A stretch of DNA of 64,000 nucleotides, taken from positions 62,001-126,000 of the forward strand of contig CAZHVS010000001.1 in assembly GCA_964536015.1 (NCBI GenBank), in the 5' to 3' direction. Source of the stretch: CAZHVS01 sp964536015. Lineage in GTDB: Bacteria > Bacteroidota > Ignavibacteria > Ignavibacteriales > Ignavibacteriaceae. The notes beneath the pieces are model-generated. The model was given only the letters and a program-made list of their open reading frames with translations, did no database searches and was not told the origin of the DNA. Within the stretch, counting starts at the first letter, position 1; every line of letters begins with the position of its first letter. Shown one piece after another: positions 27,403-36,989 of the stretch. A program made the position numbers and the translations under genes.

Positions 27403-28035
27403 ATGGAAACAAATCAACAATTATCACGAAAAGAGAGAGAAAAGCTCTTTAAACGGAAGGAAATAATGGATGCAGCAATCAAGCTTTTTGCAAAAAAAGG
27501 TTTTGTTGCAACTACTCTTGATGATATAGCGGTTGCTGCTGAATTTGGAAAAGGAACAATCTATAACTACTTCGAAAATAAGGATGAAATAATTAATACA
27601 ATTATTGAAGATGTTCTTCTGCTTAGCAGACAAGCAGTGGAAGAAGCTGATCGCATAAGTAGTAATTTTAAAGAATTTATAATTAACTATGTGCACAAAA
27701 CTTTTCATCTCTGTATTGAAAATCAGGATTCATATGTAATATTAATTGAATATTACTTAGATAAAATCAAAGTCAGCAAATTTTCACCTATACATAATGA
27801 AATTATGCAAAAGATGGAAAGTATTAATAAAGTTTTCATTAATAGAGTGAATTTAGCAATAGAATCAAGTGAGATTAAAAAAGTTAATCCGGTTCAGATG
27901 AATTTTTTGTTTCATAATATGATTCATCCTTATGCTTTCGATTGGATTTTTAACAAAGAATTAAATGCTTTTCCCGTTGAGGAAATAATTGATTTTATTG
28001 TTGACTTACTTTTTAATGGAATTGAAAACAGATAA
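27403..28035 (+). CDS. TetR-family transcriptional regulator of the efflux operon
   Basis: Protein of 210 residues with a TetR DNA-binding domain: RKEIMDAAIKLFAKKGFVATTLDDIAVAAEFGKGTIYNYFENKDEI (about 24-68) contains the helix-turn-helix and the typical GTIYNYF recognition helix. The C-terminal ligand domain is not recognisable by substrate. It is the first gene of a four-gene run with TolC, adaptor and RND pump, 15 bases before the TolC gene. It most likely represses the operon, including itself, through the inverted repeat at 27300-27333, and is released by an efflux substrate (inference). Confidence 0.9.
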   Translation: METNQQLSRKEREKLFKRKEIMDAAIKLFAKKGFVATTLDDIAVAAEFGKGTIYNYFENKDEIINTIIEDVLLLSRQAVEEADRISSNFKEFIINYVHKTFHLCIENQDSYVILIEYYLDKIKVSKFSPIHNEIMQKMESINKVFINRVNLAIESSEIKKVNPVQMNFLFHNMIHPYAFDWIFNKELNAFPVEEIIDFIVDLLFNGIENR

Positions 28036-28050
28036 AAACCAGGAGCTAAT

Positions 28051-29403
28051 GTGTTAAAAAAAATAATTTTATCAATTGTGTTCTGCGGGTTATTTGTAAA
28101 TGCCCAAACAGATTCAGTCAAAACTGATAATAATTCAGTATTGAAAATAACGCTTCAGGACGCATTGAATATAGCAATTACAAATAATTGGGATATAAAA
28201 ATTGCGCAAAAGGAAATAAGAAAATCAGAAGAACAAATTGATGAAGCTTATTCCAATGCTTATCCCCGTATAGAATTTTCAGGTACATACATCAGAAATA
28301 TTAAGATGCCGGTTATGTTTATTCCACCAAACTCTCTAATAAATCCGACACCTGAAACACAGACTTTCGAACTTGGATCGAAAAATAGTTATGATGCTAC
28401 GTTCAAATTATCCCAAGTTATATATAGCCAGAAAGTTAATACAGCAATTAAAATAGCTGATGACTATTCTGAGTTTACGAAAGTTGGTACTAAAGCAACA
28501 AAAAATGAGATTGTCCTGAATGTCAAAAAAGCATTTTATGGAATTCTTTTAATGAGAGAATTGGTAAAAGTTGCTGAGCAGGGTTATGAGGTTGCCAAAG
28601 CAAATTATGATAATGTCGCTTTACTTTATAAACAGGGAGTAGCATCTGAATATGATTATTTACGTGCAGAAGTTCAACTTGCAAATACACAACCTCAGCT
28701 TATTCAGGCAAAAAATGGCTACGAATTGTCAAAAAATTACTTAAAAAATCTTCTTTCATTAGATTTAAATAAAAATGTTGAAATCATTGGTGAATTTAAG
28801 TTTGAAGAAATTCCTGCAAGTTTATTGCTTGAAACCGGAGCAGATATAATTACAAATAATCCACTTGTAAAACAACTATCAATTCAATCTTCAATGTTGG
28901 AGAAAAACATTACAATTGAAAGATCGGAATATTATCCGACACTTGCCTTCTTTGGACAATACAGTTATCAATCACAGGATAATTCGTTCACTTTTAGTAA
29001 TTACAAATGGGCTCAGAGTTTTTCAGTAGGATTGCAGTTATCGTATCCGATTTTTGACGGTTTTAGACGAGGAGCAAGAATTGAACAAGCAATAATTGAA
29101 AAAGATAAAGTTGATCTTACAAAAAGAAAAGTCGAAGAAGCTTTAAGAATACAAATCCTTCAGGCAGAAATGAAAATGGACGAGGCTAAGAAAAGAATTT
29201 TTGCACAGGAAAAAAATCTTTTACAGGCAGAAAAAACTTTGAAGATTGCTCAGACAAGATTTAAAAGTGGAGTAGGGACTCAATTAGAATTAATTGATAC
29301 TCAGGCTGCCCTGACTTTTGCCAAGACAAATTATGCCCAAGCAGTTTATGATTACCTTGTTGCAAAAACCGAATGGGAATTTGCAGTTAGCATAGAACAA
29401 TAA
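28051..29403 (+). CDS. TolC-family outer membrane efflux protein
   Basis: Outer membrane channel of 450 residues. A signal peptide ends about FVNAQ. Two similar halves of long coiled-coil helices follow, with the family repeat ending (LTFAKTNYAQAVYDYLVAKTEWEFAV) that marks outer-membrane efflux proteins. The start is GTG at 28051, decided by AGGAG (28041-28045) five bases upstream; the overlapping ATG at 28049 reads straight into a stop. It forms the exit duct of the RND pump encoded downstream, two bases before the adaptor frame. Confidence 0.9.
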   Translation: MLKKIILSIVFCGLFVNAQTDSVKTDNNSVLKITLQDALNIAITNNWDIKIAQKEIRKSEEQIDEAYSNAYPRIEFSGTYIRNIKMPVMFIPPNSLINPTPETQTFELGSKNSYDATFKLSQVIYSQKVNTAIKIADDYSEFTKVGTKATKNEIVLNVKKAFYGILLMRELVKVAEQGYEVAKANYDNVALLYKQGVASEYDYLRAEVQLANTQPQLIQAKNGYELSKNYLKNLLSLDLNKNVEIIGEFKFEEIPASLLLETGADIITNNPLVKQLSIQSSMLEKNITIERSEYYPTLAFFGQYSYQSQDNSFTFSNYKWAQSFSVGLQLSYPIFDGFRRGARIEQAIIEKDKVDLTKRKVEEALRIQILQAEMKMDEAKKRIFAQEKNLLQAEKTLKIAQTRFKSGVGTQLELIDTQAALTFAKTNYAQAVYDYLVAKTEWEFAVSIEQ

Positions 29404-29429
29404 TTTTGAAAATGTTTTTTGGAGAAAAA

Positions 29430-30479
29430 ATGAATAAAAATAAAATCACAAATAGTCTATTAATAGCATCTTTTCTTTCATTGTTATTTATATATGGATG
29501 CAGCAAAAATGAAGCTAACCAGACAGAAAAACAAACTATCAAAACAGATACTATTCCTGTTCAGGTTGCAAAAGTTGAATTAAAAGATATTAACATGACC
29601 AAGATATATTCTGGTACTCTTGAAGGTGAAGAACAAGCTAATATAATTTCAAAAATTCCTGAAAGAATTATTTCGATAAAAGCAAAAATCGGAGAATATG
29701 TAAAAGCGGGACAGGTAGTGGTTCTTTTAGACAAGTCAGGAGCATCTTCACAATATTTTCAGGCAGAAGCAGTATACCTTAATTCGAAGAAAGACCTTGA
29801 ACGAATGCAAGCATTGCACAATGAAGGTGCAATTTCTCAGCAAATGCTTGATGGAGTAAAGACTCAATTTGAAGTAGCCAAAGCTAATTTTGAAGCAGCA
29901 AAAAGCACAGTTGAATTAACTGCTCCAATCTCCGGTATAGTTACTTCGTTAAATGTTAGTGTTGGAGATTTAGCTCCTGTAGGAATGCCAATGCTTACAA
30001 TTGCAAATATTTCCAGAATGAAAGCAATCATTAGTGTTGGGGAGATGGATATGCCCAATCTGGTAACCGGTCAACTTGTAGAAGTATATTCAGATTTGAG
30101 ACCTGAACTTGTTGTTAACGGTAGAATTACAGAAATATTTAAATCTGCTAACATCGATAGCCGTAGTTTTGATATAAAATCAATTTTTAGTAATACAAAT
30201 GATAAATGGTTCAGACCTGGAATGTTTTGTAAAGTAAAAATTGGATTAAAAACTTTAAAGAATTCTTTAAGTATTCCAAGTAATTCAATCATATCTAATG
30301 CTGATGAAAAAGGTGTTTATGTAATTGAAAACGGAAAAGCTGTTTATAGGAAGATTAAGATTGGGATAGATGATGGAAAAATTTCCCAGATCATAAATGG
30401 CTTAAAAGAAGGTGAAACAATCGTTACACTTGGAATGAATAATCTTAAAGATGGTTCTCTTGTTCATATAGCAAACTAA
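29430..30479 (+). CDS. RND efflux periplasmic adaptor (membrane fusion lipoprotein)
   Basis: Membrane-fusion protein of 349 residues from the ATG at 29430, chosen because GGAG lies just upstream and because it leads directly into a lipoprotein signal with lipobox FIYGC; a longer frame starts with TTG at 29406. The mature part has the lipoyl-like halves around a coiled hairpin (ISKIPERIISIKAKIGEYVKAGQVV, then LTAPISGIVTSLNVSVGDLA) and beta-barrel and membrane-proximal domains. It bridges the TolC protein and the RND pump. Confidence 0.9.
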   Translation: MNKNKITNSLLIASFLSLLFIYGCSKNEANQTEKQTIKTDTIPVQVAKVELKDINMTKIYSGTLEGEEQANIISKIPERIISIKAKIGEYVKAGQVVVLLDKSGASSQYFQAEAVYLNSKKDLERMQALHNEGAISQQMLDGVKTQFEVAKANFEAAKSTVELTAPISGIVTSLNVSVGDLAPVGMPMLTIANISRMKAIISVGEMDMPNLVTGQLVEVYSDLRPELVVNGRITEIFKSANIDSRSFDIKSIFSNTNDKWFRPGMFCKVKIGLKTLKNSLSIPSNSIISNADEKGVYVIENGKAVYRKIKIGIDDGKISQIINGLKEGETIVTLGMNNLKDGSLVHIAN

Positions 30480-30503
30480 CTTATAAATGAATAGGAATTT
30501 AAA

Positions 30504-33500
30504 ATGAAATTAGCTGATATATCTATACAACGCCCTGTTTTTGCAACAATGATGATTATGGCTCTTGTTGTTCTCGGGTTGTATTCATACTTAAAATTAA
30601 ATGTTGATTTATATCCAAACGTGGATATACCATATGTTATTGTTACTTCTGTGCTTCCTGGAGCTGGTCCTGAACAAATTGAAACTGATGTAACAAAGAA
30701 AATTGAAGATGCTGTTAATCCTGTTTCGGGTGTGGACTATATTCAATCCTATTCACAGGAAAATGTTTCAATTGTTGTTATAGCTTTTAAACTTGAAGTT
30801 GATGGAAAGATTGCTGCACAGGATGTTCGTGAAAAAGTATCTGCCATAAGAAGCGATCTCCCGGATGAACTTGAAGATCCGGTTATACAGAGATTTGATT
30901 TTGCCGATCTACCAATTATGTCATTAACAGTCTCAGGTAACAGAACAGATAAAGATATAACAACTTATACAAAAAATGTAATAAGAAAACGGCTTGAAAA
31001 TATTCCAGGCGTTGGTGCTGTGAACTTGGTTGGAGGAGCAGAAAGAGAAATTCAAATACAGGTTGATGCGTCAAAATTGAAGGCTTATAATCTTTCCATT
31101 ACTGACATTGTTCAAATGGTTGGAGCTTCAAATGTCGAGATACCTGGTGGTAATTTAATCGAAGGTTCCAGGCAATTACTTCTTAGAACAATGGGAAAAT
31201 ATAAATCGGTTGAAGATTTTAATAAAGTTGTTGTAGCTAACCCAATGGGTAAGCCGGTTTATCTTTCTGATGTTGCAAAAGTTGTTGATGGCGTAAAAGA
31301 ACAGACCAGTTTAACAAGAGTTAATGGTAATTCAGCGGTTGGCTTGAATATCATTAAACAATCAGGAAGTAACACTGTTAAAGTTGCAGAAGAAGTAAAA
31401 AAACAAATAGAAAAATTAAAAAGCGAATTACCATCAGATATCAAAATCTTCGTTGCAAAAGATAATAGTATCTATATTGAAGAATCAATCAGCGATGTGT
31501 TATTCGATATATTTTATGGTGGTTTGCTCGCTGTAATTGTTATCTACTTTTTTCTTGCAAATATGAGATCAACAATAATAAGCGCACTTGCTTTGCCAAC
31601 TTCAATAATTGCAAGTTTTATCATAATGTTTGCATTAAACTTTACTTTAAATATGATGTCTTTGCTTGCACTTTCCTTAGCAGTTGGATTATTAATAGAT
31701 GATGCCATTGTGGTAATTGAAAACATCTACAGGCATATGCAGCAAGGCGAGAGTCCACTTGAAGCTGCAAAGTCTGCTTCGCAGGAAATTGGTCTTGCTG
31801 TTATGGCAACAACATTCACTGTAGTTGCAGTATTTGTACCTGTTGCATTTATGCCCGGAATTATTGGAAGATTTTTCTATCAATTTGGAATTACCGTTTC
31901 GGTTGCAGTTCTTGTTTCACTGTTCGTAGCATTTACGCTTACACCGATGCTTTCTTCCAGATGGTTGCGTAAAGAAGATGAAGACCTTGATAAAAATGGA
32001 AATATTCTCCAAAAAATACTCTATTACTTCAATCACTTTTTTGAGATTCTTTCTGATAAATATAAATCGGCATTGAATTGGTCTTTAAGACATCGGAAGA
32101 CAATTGTTTTTGTATCAATTGGAATTTTTCTTGCAAGCTTTGTGATAATGGGAAGTCTTGGTTCAGAGTTTTTTCCTCAGACAGACCAAGGAGAGTTTAT
32201 CATAGATGTTAAAACTTCTCCGGGGAGTTCGTTGGAGCAAACGAGTGATATCTGTAAGAAAATTGAAACTTCACTTCAAAAACGGAGAGAAGTAAAAACA
32301 ATTCTTACAACTATTGGTGGTACTAATAATCCTGTAACGCAGGCAAGTGTATTTGTCAAGCTCAATAAAAGAAAAGAACGAACAAAATCAGTTTTTGAAA
32401 TAATTAATGAGTTCAGAAATGAACTAAAATATATTCCGGGAGTAAGATTGGCTTATTTACTTGAATCTGGTCCTGGTGGCAATGAAAAACCAGTTACATT
32501 CAGTATAACAGGCGAGAATCTTGAAACTCTTAAAAAGATTGCAGATTCCGTTGAAACCATCGTTAAATCTGTTCCTGGGGCTGTTGATGTTGGTAATAGT
32601 CTGGAAGAATCAAAACCAGAAATAAGAATTAACCTTGATCGTGATAAGGCTAATGATGTAGGTATCAACCCTTATTTGTTAGCATCATCTGTTAGAGCAA
32701 TGGTTGATGGAGTAATTGCAACAAAATATCAGGATAAAGATGAACAATTTGATGTTCGCGTTCTCCTTCAAAAAGAAGATAGAACAAACATAAATAACAT
32801 TTCCACTATGACTATTAAAAGTGGCAAACAAACTGCAGCAGGAAAAAGTATACTCGTTCCGATTGATGATATTGCAACAATTTCACAGGACATTGGTCCT
32901 TCAAAAATTAATCGATATGCAAGACAGAAAGAAATACGTGTTGATGCTCAACTTTATGGTAGACCTTTGGTGGAAGTCATAAATGATATAAGAGCGAAGA
33001 CTGATAAAATTGTATTACCTGCTGGTTACACAATTAAAGTTGTTGGTGAAGGAGAGCAAACAGAAGAATCAATGGGTGATATTTTGATTTCACTCCTATT
33101 AGCGATTGTATTTGTTTACATCGTTTTAGCAGCACAATTTGAAAGTTTCATTCATCCGTTTTCTATAATGCTTGCACTGCCGATGTCATTGATTGGAGCA
33201 GTTATATTTCTCTGGGTTTTTGGAAGCACGATGAACATAATCTCAGAGATAGGAATAATCATGTTGATGGGTCTGGTTACTAAAAACGGTATTCTACTTG
33301 TCGATTATGCAAATGTCCTTCGTGAACGTGGTTTATCAAGGTTTGATGCACTGTTAAAAGCAGGTCCAACAAGATTACGTCCAATACTAATGACTACTTT
33401 TGCGATGGTGTTTGGTATGATTCCGGTTGCATTATCACTTGGTGAAGGTGGTGAGTTTAGAGCACCAATGGGACAGGCGGTTATAGGTGGTCTGTTAACT

Positions 33501-33626
33501 TCCACTTTGCTTACATTATTCATTGTACCGGTTGTTTATACAATACTTGACGATCTAGGACAGAAAAAAATATTTTCGAAAATCTTTAGTATTTTCAAAT
33601 CAAAAAAGAAAGCTGAGACAATTTAG
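30504..33626 (+). CDS. RND-family multidrug efflux transporter (AcrB/HAE1 type)
   Basis: Inner membrane proton-driven pump of 1040 residues, typical of AcrB-type transporters. N-terminal ADISIQRPVFATMMIM is standard. The proton-relay aspartates Asp399-Asp400 lie in GLLIDDAIVVIENIYRHM, equivalent to AcrB Asp407/408. The second half contains MGLVTKNGILLVDYAN with the conserved lysine. Twelve membrane helices and two large periplasmic loops are present. Substrate cannot be inferred; the Asp pair argues against a CusA-type metal pump. It is the last gene of the TetR-TolC-MFP-RND set and is followed by a small PG0541-type gene. Confidence 0.93.
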   Translation: MKLADISIQRPVFATMMIMALVVLGLYSYLKLNVDLYPNVDIPYVIVTSVLPGAGPEQIETDVTKKIEDAVNPVSGVDYIQSYSQENVSIVVIAFKLEVDGKIAAQDVREKVSAIRSDLPDELEDPVIQRFDFADLPIMSLTVSGNRTDKDITTYTKNVIRKRLENIPGVGAVNLVGGAEREIQIQVDASKLKAYNLSITDIVQMVGASNVEIPGGNLIEGSRQLLLRTMGKYKSVEDFNKVVVANPMGKPVYLSDVAKVVDGVKEQTSLTRVNGNSAVGLNIIKQSGSNTVKVAEEVKKQIEKLKSELPSDIKIFVAKDNSIYIEESISDVLFDIFYGGLLAVIVIYFFLANMRSTIISALALPTSIIASFIIMFALNFTLNMMSLLALSLAVGLLIDDAIVVIENIYRHMQQGESPLEAAKSASQEIGLAVMATTFTVVAVFVPVAFMPGIIGRFFYQFGITVSVAVLVSLFVAFTLTPMLSSRWLRKEDEDLDKNGNILQKILYYFNHFFEILSDKYKSALNWSLRHRKTIVFVSIGIFLASFVIMGSLGSEFFPQTDQGEFIIDVKTSPGSSLEQTSDICKKIETSLQKRREVKTILTTIGGTNNPVTQASVFVKLNKRKERTKSVFEIINEFRNELKYIPGVRLAYLLESGPGGNEKPVTFSITGENLETLKKIADSVETIVKSVPGAVDVGNSLEESKPEIRINLDRDKANDVGINPYLLASSVRAMVDGVIATKYQDKDEQFDVRVLLQKEDRTNINNISTMTIKSGKQTAAGKSILVPIDDIATISQDIGPSKINRYARQKEIRVDAQLYGRPLVEVINDIRAKTDKIVLPAGYTIKVVGEGEQTEESMGDILISLLLAIVFVYIVLAAQFESFIHPFSIMLALPMSLIGAVIFLWVFGSTMNIISEIGIIMLMGLVTKNGILLVDYANVLRERGLSRFDALLKAGPTRLRPILMTTFAMVFGMIPVALSLGEGGEFRAPMGQAVIGGLLTSTLLTLFIVPVVYTILDDLGQKKIFSKIFSIFKSKKKAETI

Positions 33627-33638
33627 TTATTTTTGTAA

Positions 33639-33660
33639 GGGAAAGATTTTTTTCTTTCCC
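33639..33660 (+). terminator. Hairpin after the RND gene
   Basis: GGGAAAGA (33639-33646) pairs with TCTTTCCC (33653-33660) around a T-rich loop. No T-run follows the stem, so termination would be weak and part of the transcript may continue into the next gene. Confidence 0.45.
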
Positions 33661-33683
33661 TATTCTTAATGAAAGGAATTAAT

Positions 33684-33983
33684 ATGAAATTAATTTTTTT
33701 AATTTATCACGATATACTCGAAGACAGAATTACAAAACTAATGGATGAACTTCAAATAGATTACTACACTAAGTGGGAGGAAGTTAAAGGTAAAGGGCAT
33801 AATACGGAAGCACATTTGGGAACCAGAACTTTTCCAGGTTTTAATTTTGTTCGTATGATTGCATTTGAAGAGGAATCTAAAATTTCAAAAATAGTAGAAG
33901 GTATAACTGAATTAAATAAAATGGTTGGAAGAGAGGATGACAAAATTCGGTTGTTCCAGCTTCCGCTTGAAAAAATAGTATAA
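33684..33983 (+). CDS. PG0541-like transporter-associated protein
   Basis: Small soluble protein of 99 residues, resembling the PG0541-type transporter-associated family found beside RND pumps in Bacteroidota (recognised from context and from the MKLIFLIYHDILEDRI start; not verified). It has a ferredoxin-like, PII-like alternation of strands and helices, with a TRTFPGFN segment near residue 45. The ATG at 33684 is preferred over that at 33669 since AAAGGA lies eight bases upstream. It may tune the pump; this is inference. Confidence 0.65.
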   Translation: MKLIFLIYHDILEDRITKLMDELQIDYYTKWEEVKGKGHNTEAHLGTRTFPGFNFVRMIAFEEESKISKIVEGITELNKMVGREDDKIRLFQLPLEKIV

Positions 33984-33998
33984 CTCATCTGGTTAATT

Positions 33999-35045
33999 TT
34001 GGCATTAAGAAAAAAAAATAGAAATCCATCAGGGTTGAATTTATCTACCAGTTTGATATTCATTCTCCCATTTATTTACCTTGTATTTAGCTTATTGGTC
34101 AAATATTATAACCAGGACCTTTCAATTAAAAATTTTGATTTACTCTACATCGGAAATCTGATAAATATATTTTTCTTTCTTGCTTATATACTCCTTTTTT
34201 TATTTCAATATTTAAAGACACCGGAAGAGTTTTATTCACGAAAGAATTTCTATTTAATATTGAATACATTACAACTGGTTTTTCTTTTTGTCGGAGTTAT
34301 TTTAAATAAAATTCATTTTTCATTTCCTTCTTTCTATTTACTTGGACATCCTTCTTCACAAGTAATAGTTGGACTAATCTTTATAATTTCTCAGTTTATC
34401 CAATTTTTCCTGATAAGTATTGTATGGGTAGTTTTATTTAAAATTAAAAGTCTGGTCTATTTACGCTCATTTGTAAATTCAATTCTGATTATCGTAGTCT
34501 TATTAATTTTTTCTTTTTTCTATGCTCAGAAGTTGAGCAGAATAGAGAAACTTAATGTTTCAATGAGCAATAAAGCAGACATTGCGGTTGTTCTTGGTGC
34601 GGCTGTGTGGTCTAAAAACAAACCAAGTGATATTTTAAAATGGAGATTAAATAAAGTAGTTGAATTATATCAAAAAGGATTTGTGAAAAAAATTCAGCTT
34701 ACAGGAAGTAATGCACCCGGAGAAATGACAGAAGCTGAAGTAGCTTTTAATTATTTAAAGACTACAGATATCAACCTGAACGATGTTTTAATTGAGAGAA
34801 ATACTACTTCAACCGTTGAACAAGTAAGTTTTATAAAGCGTGAAATAATGGACAAACAGGGTTATAAAAAAATAATTGTGGTTTCAGATAAATACCATTT
34901 AAAAAGAATTAAAGAAATAAGCAGATTTTATAATATCAAAACAGAACTGGCAGGTTCAAAAATTAATCTTAAATTTAAAGACCTTGTTTACTATAAATTT
35001 CGTGAAGGAGTTGCTTTGCTGGTTTTCTGGCTCTTTGCTTTGTGA
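33999..35045 (+). CDS. Membrane protein with C-terminal YdcF/SanA-like (DUF218) domain
   Basis: Protein of 348 residues. About five hydrophobic helices fill the first 185 residues. The C-terminal 160 residues form a DUF218 domain: ADIAVVLGAAVWSKNKPS, WRLNKVVELYQKGFVKKIQLTG, then IIVVSDKYHLKRI. In E. coli SanA and YdcF this domain is linked to envelope barrier function and nucleotide binding, without a settled activity. The start is a TTG at 33999 with no convincing SD, so the true start might be further in. It lies 15 bases after the PG0541-like gene and 71 before nusB. Confidence 0.75.
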   Translation: MALRKKNRNPSGLNLSTSLIFILPFIYLVFSLLVKYYNQDLSIKNFDLLYIGNLINIFFFLAYILLFLFQYLKTPEEFYSRKNFYLILNTLQLVFLFVGVILNKIHFSFPSFYLLGHPSSQVIVGLIFIISQFIQFFLISIVWVVLFKIKSLVYLRSFVNSILIIVVLLIFSFFYAQKLSRIEKLNVSMSNKADIAVVLGAAVWSKNKPSDILKWRLNKVVELYQKGFVKKIQLTGSNAPGEMTEAEVAFNYLKTTDINLNDVLIERNTTSTVEQVSFIKREIMDKQGYKKIIVVSDKYHLKRIKEISRFYNIKTELAGSKINLKFKDLVYYKFREGVALLVFWLFAL

Positions 35046-35116
35046 TAATTTTATTTCCAATTTCTTTCTTCACTTTTCAATAAGTATATTTCAGCTGAAA
35101 AGAAAAAAGTTCTTAT

Positions 35117-35608
35117 ATGTTTACACGCAAAAAGAAATCTACAAGACGAATAGTACGCGAAAAAGTTCTTCAAATATTGTATGCTTACGAGTTTAACAAA
35201 GAAAATCTCCAGGCTTTAATTGATGCGACATTTTCTGATATAGAAAATATTGAAGATAGAGAATTTGGTGAATCCCTTGCAAACAAATCTATAATTCATT
35301 CCAAAGAATTCGATGAAATGATAAATACAAAAGCTCAGAATTGGGAGCTATCCCGAATGGCGATGATTGATCATTTGATTTTAAGAATTGGTATTTGTGA
35401 ATTTATTTATTTTCCTGAAATTCCTCCAAAAGTTACAATTAATGAAATGATAGACATTGTTAAAGAATTTAGTACACTTCAAAGTAATAAGTTTGTAAAT
35501 GGAGTTCTTGACAGCATCCTGGAACATTTAAAAAAGGAAGGAAAACTTCGTAAGTCGGGTAGAGGTTTAATGGAAGAATCACTTTTCAAATCTTCTAATA
35601 ATGAGTGA
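35117..35608 (+). CDS. nusB: Transcription antitermination factor NusB
   Basis: RNA-binding protein of 163 residues that, with S10, binds boxA in rRNA leader transcripts. The N-terminal RIVREKVLQILYAYEF and C-terminal ILRIGICEFIYFPEIPPKVTINEMIDIVKEFSTLQSNKFVNGVLD are hallmark NusB segments. A lysine-rich N-terminus and a 20-residue C-terminal tail slightly exceed the usual length. It overlaps the start of the downstream MFS gene by eight bases, suggesting coupling. Confidence 0.93.
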   Translation: MFTRKKKSTRRIVREKVLQILYAYEFNKENLQALIDATFSDIENIEDREFGESLANKSIIHSKEFDEMINTKAQNWELSRMAMIDHLILRIGICEFIYFPEIPPKVTINEMIDIVKEFSTLQSNKFVNGVLDSILEHLKKEGKLRKSGRGLMEESLFKSSNNE

Positions 35609-36800
35609 ACGAAAAAATATTTTTGTTTGGGCACTATTCGATTTTGCCAATACTTCCTTTTCGATTATTGTTGTAACTTTTTTATTTGCAGTTTACTTTA
35701 AAGAAACTGTAACTAGTGGTGAATCAATTGGAGACCTTTACTGGAGTCTTGGTACAAGCATATCAATGATTATTACAGCGTTAATTGCTCCCGTGTTAGG
35801 CGCCATTGCTGATTATTCTGCAGGTAAAAAAAGATTTTTACTTTTCTTTACACTTTTATGTATTTCTGCAACAGCATTACTTTATTTCGTTAAAGAAGGA
35901 AATATTTTTTCTGGATTATTGCTTTTTATACTTGCTAATATTGGTTTTGAAGCCGGATTAGTTTTTTATGATTCCTTTTTACCAGAAATAACTGCTCCTA
36001 AAAATTTTGGTAGAGTAAGTGGATATGGATTTGCAGCAGGTTATCTTGGTTCACTTGCAAGCCTTGCGATATTATATCCATTAATTCAGGCAAATTTAAT
36101 AAGTGTGTCATTTCCGTTTGCAGCACTGTTTTTCTTAATTTTTTCTCTTCCATTATTTTTCTTTTTGCGGGACTCAAGAAAAAATATTGTGAAGTCAGAA
36201 TCTTTCTTTAAAATTGGATTTAGCCGGGTATTTTCAACAATCACTCACCTGCAGGAGTATAAGAATCTTGCAATATTTTTACTTGCTTTCTTTTTTTATA
36301 TAGAAGGAGTAAATACTGTAATTTTTTTCGCGGGTAATTATGCAATGACAACGATTGGTTTTTCTAAAACTGACTTGTTAATTTTCTTTTTAACTACTCA
36401 AACAACTGCTATTCTTGGTGCAGTAATCCTTGGTATACTTGCTGATCATATTGGACAGAAAAAAACGATAATTATTACATTAATTTTGTGGCTGGTTACA
36501 GTAATATTTGCCTACATTATTAAGGATAAAACTTTGTTTTATATGGTTGGATTACTTGCAGGTGCTGCAATGGGCTCTTCTCAATCTACAAGCAGATCAT
36601 TAATGTCAAAACTTACACCTCCTGATAAGAAAACAGAATTTTTTGGATTTTATTCTTTCTTCGGAAAGAGCTCTGCTGTTTTAGGTCCTCTCGTTTTTGG
36701 ATTAGTAAGTTATATTACTAATAATCAGAGAATGGCAATACTATCCATAGCATTCTTTTTTATTATAGGTATGCTTATTCTTTTCAAAGTTAAAGAATGA
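35601..36800 (+). CDS. UMF1/Atg22-type MFS transporter
   Basis: Membrane protein of 399 residues with about 12 helices and the start VWALFDFANTSFSIIVVTFLFAVYF, typical of the UMF1 (Vacuolar Atg22-like) branch of the major facilitator superfamily; DYSAGKKRF is the loop 2-3 motif. Yeast Atg22 exports amino acids from the vacuole, but bacterial members have no established substrate. It overlaps nusB by eight bases, so expression is tied to it, a gene order I cannot explain functionally. Confidence 0.82.
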   Translation: MSERKNIFVWALFDFANTSFSIIVVTFLFAVYFKETVTSGESIGDLYWSLGTSISMIITALIAPVLGAIADYSAGKKRFLLFFTLLCISATALLYFVKEGNIFSGLLLFILANIGFEAGLVFYDSFLPEITAPKNFGRVSGYGFAAGYLGSLASLAILYPLIQANLISVSFPFAALFFLIFSLPLFFFLRDSRKNIVKSESFFKIGFSRVFSTITHLQEYKNLAIFLLAFFFYIEGVNTVIFFAGNYAMTTIGFSKTDLLIFFLTTQTTAILGAVILGILADHIGQKKTIIITLILWLVTVIFAYIIKDKTLFYMVGLLAGAAMGSSQSTSRSLMSKLTPPDKKTEFFGFYSFFGKSSAVLGPLVFGLVSYITNNQRMAILSIAFFFIIGMLILFKVKE

Positions 36801-36915
36801 TAAAATTTCTTATTCAGAGCAATGAACATTCTCTAACCTAAATATTGTTCAGTTTCTAACAATTATCTTAAAGCCAAATCGATTTTTTGCGATAATATTT
36901 ATGGTGAATTTTATT

Positions 36916-36923
36916 TATATTTG
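36916..36923 (+). promoter_or_regulatory. Possible -7 element upstream of the TPR kinase
   Basis: TATATTTG matches the Bacteroidota -7 consensus about 67 bases before the start at 36990. No TTTG lies at the proper distance upstream (the nearest leaves a 26-base spacer), so this is a weak call. Confidence 0.3.
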
Positions 36924-36989
36924 AAAAGGAGTTTAGTTTGTGATTTATTTTGCTGATATAAGTGTGAGATAAGTGAAATTTTAGTATCG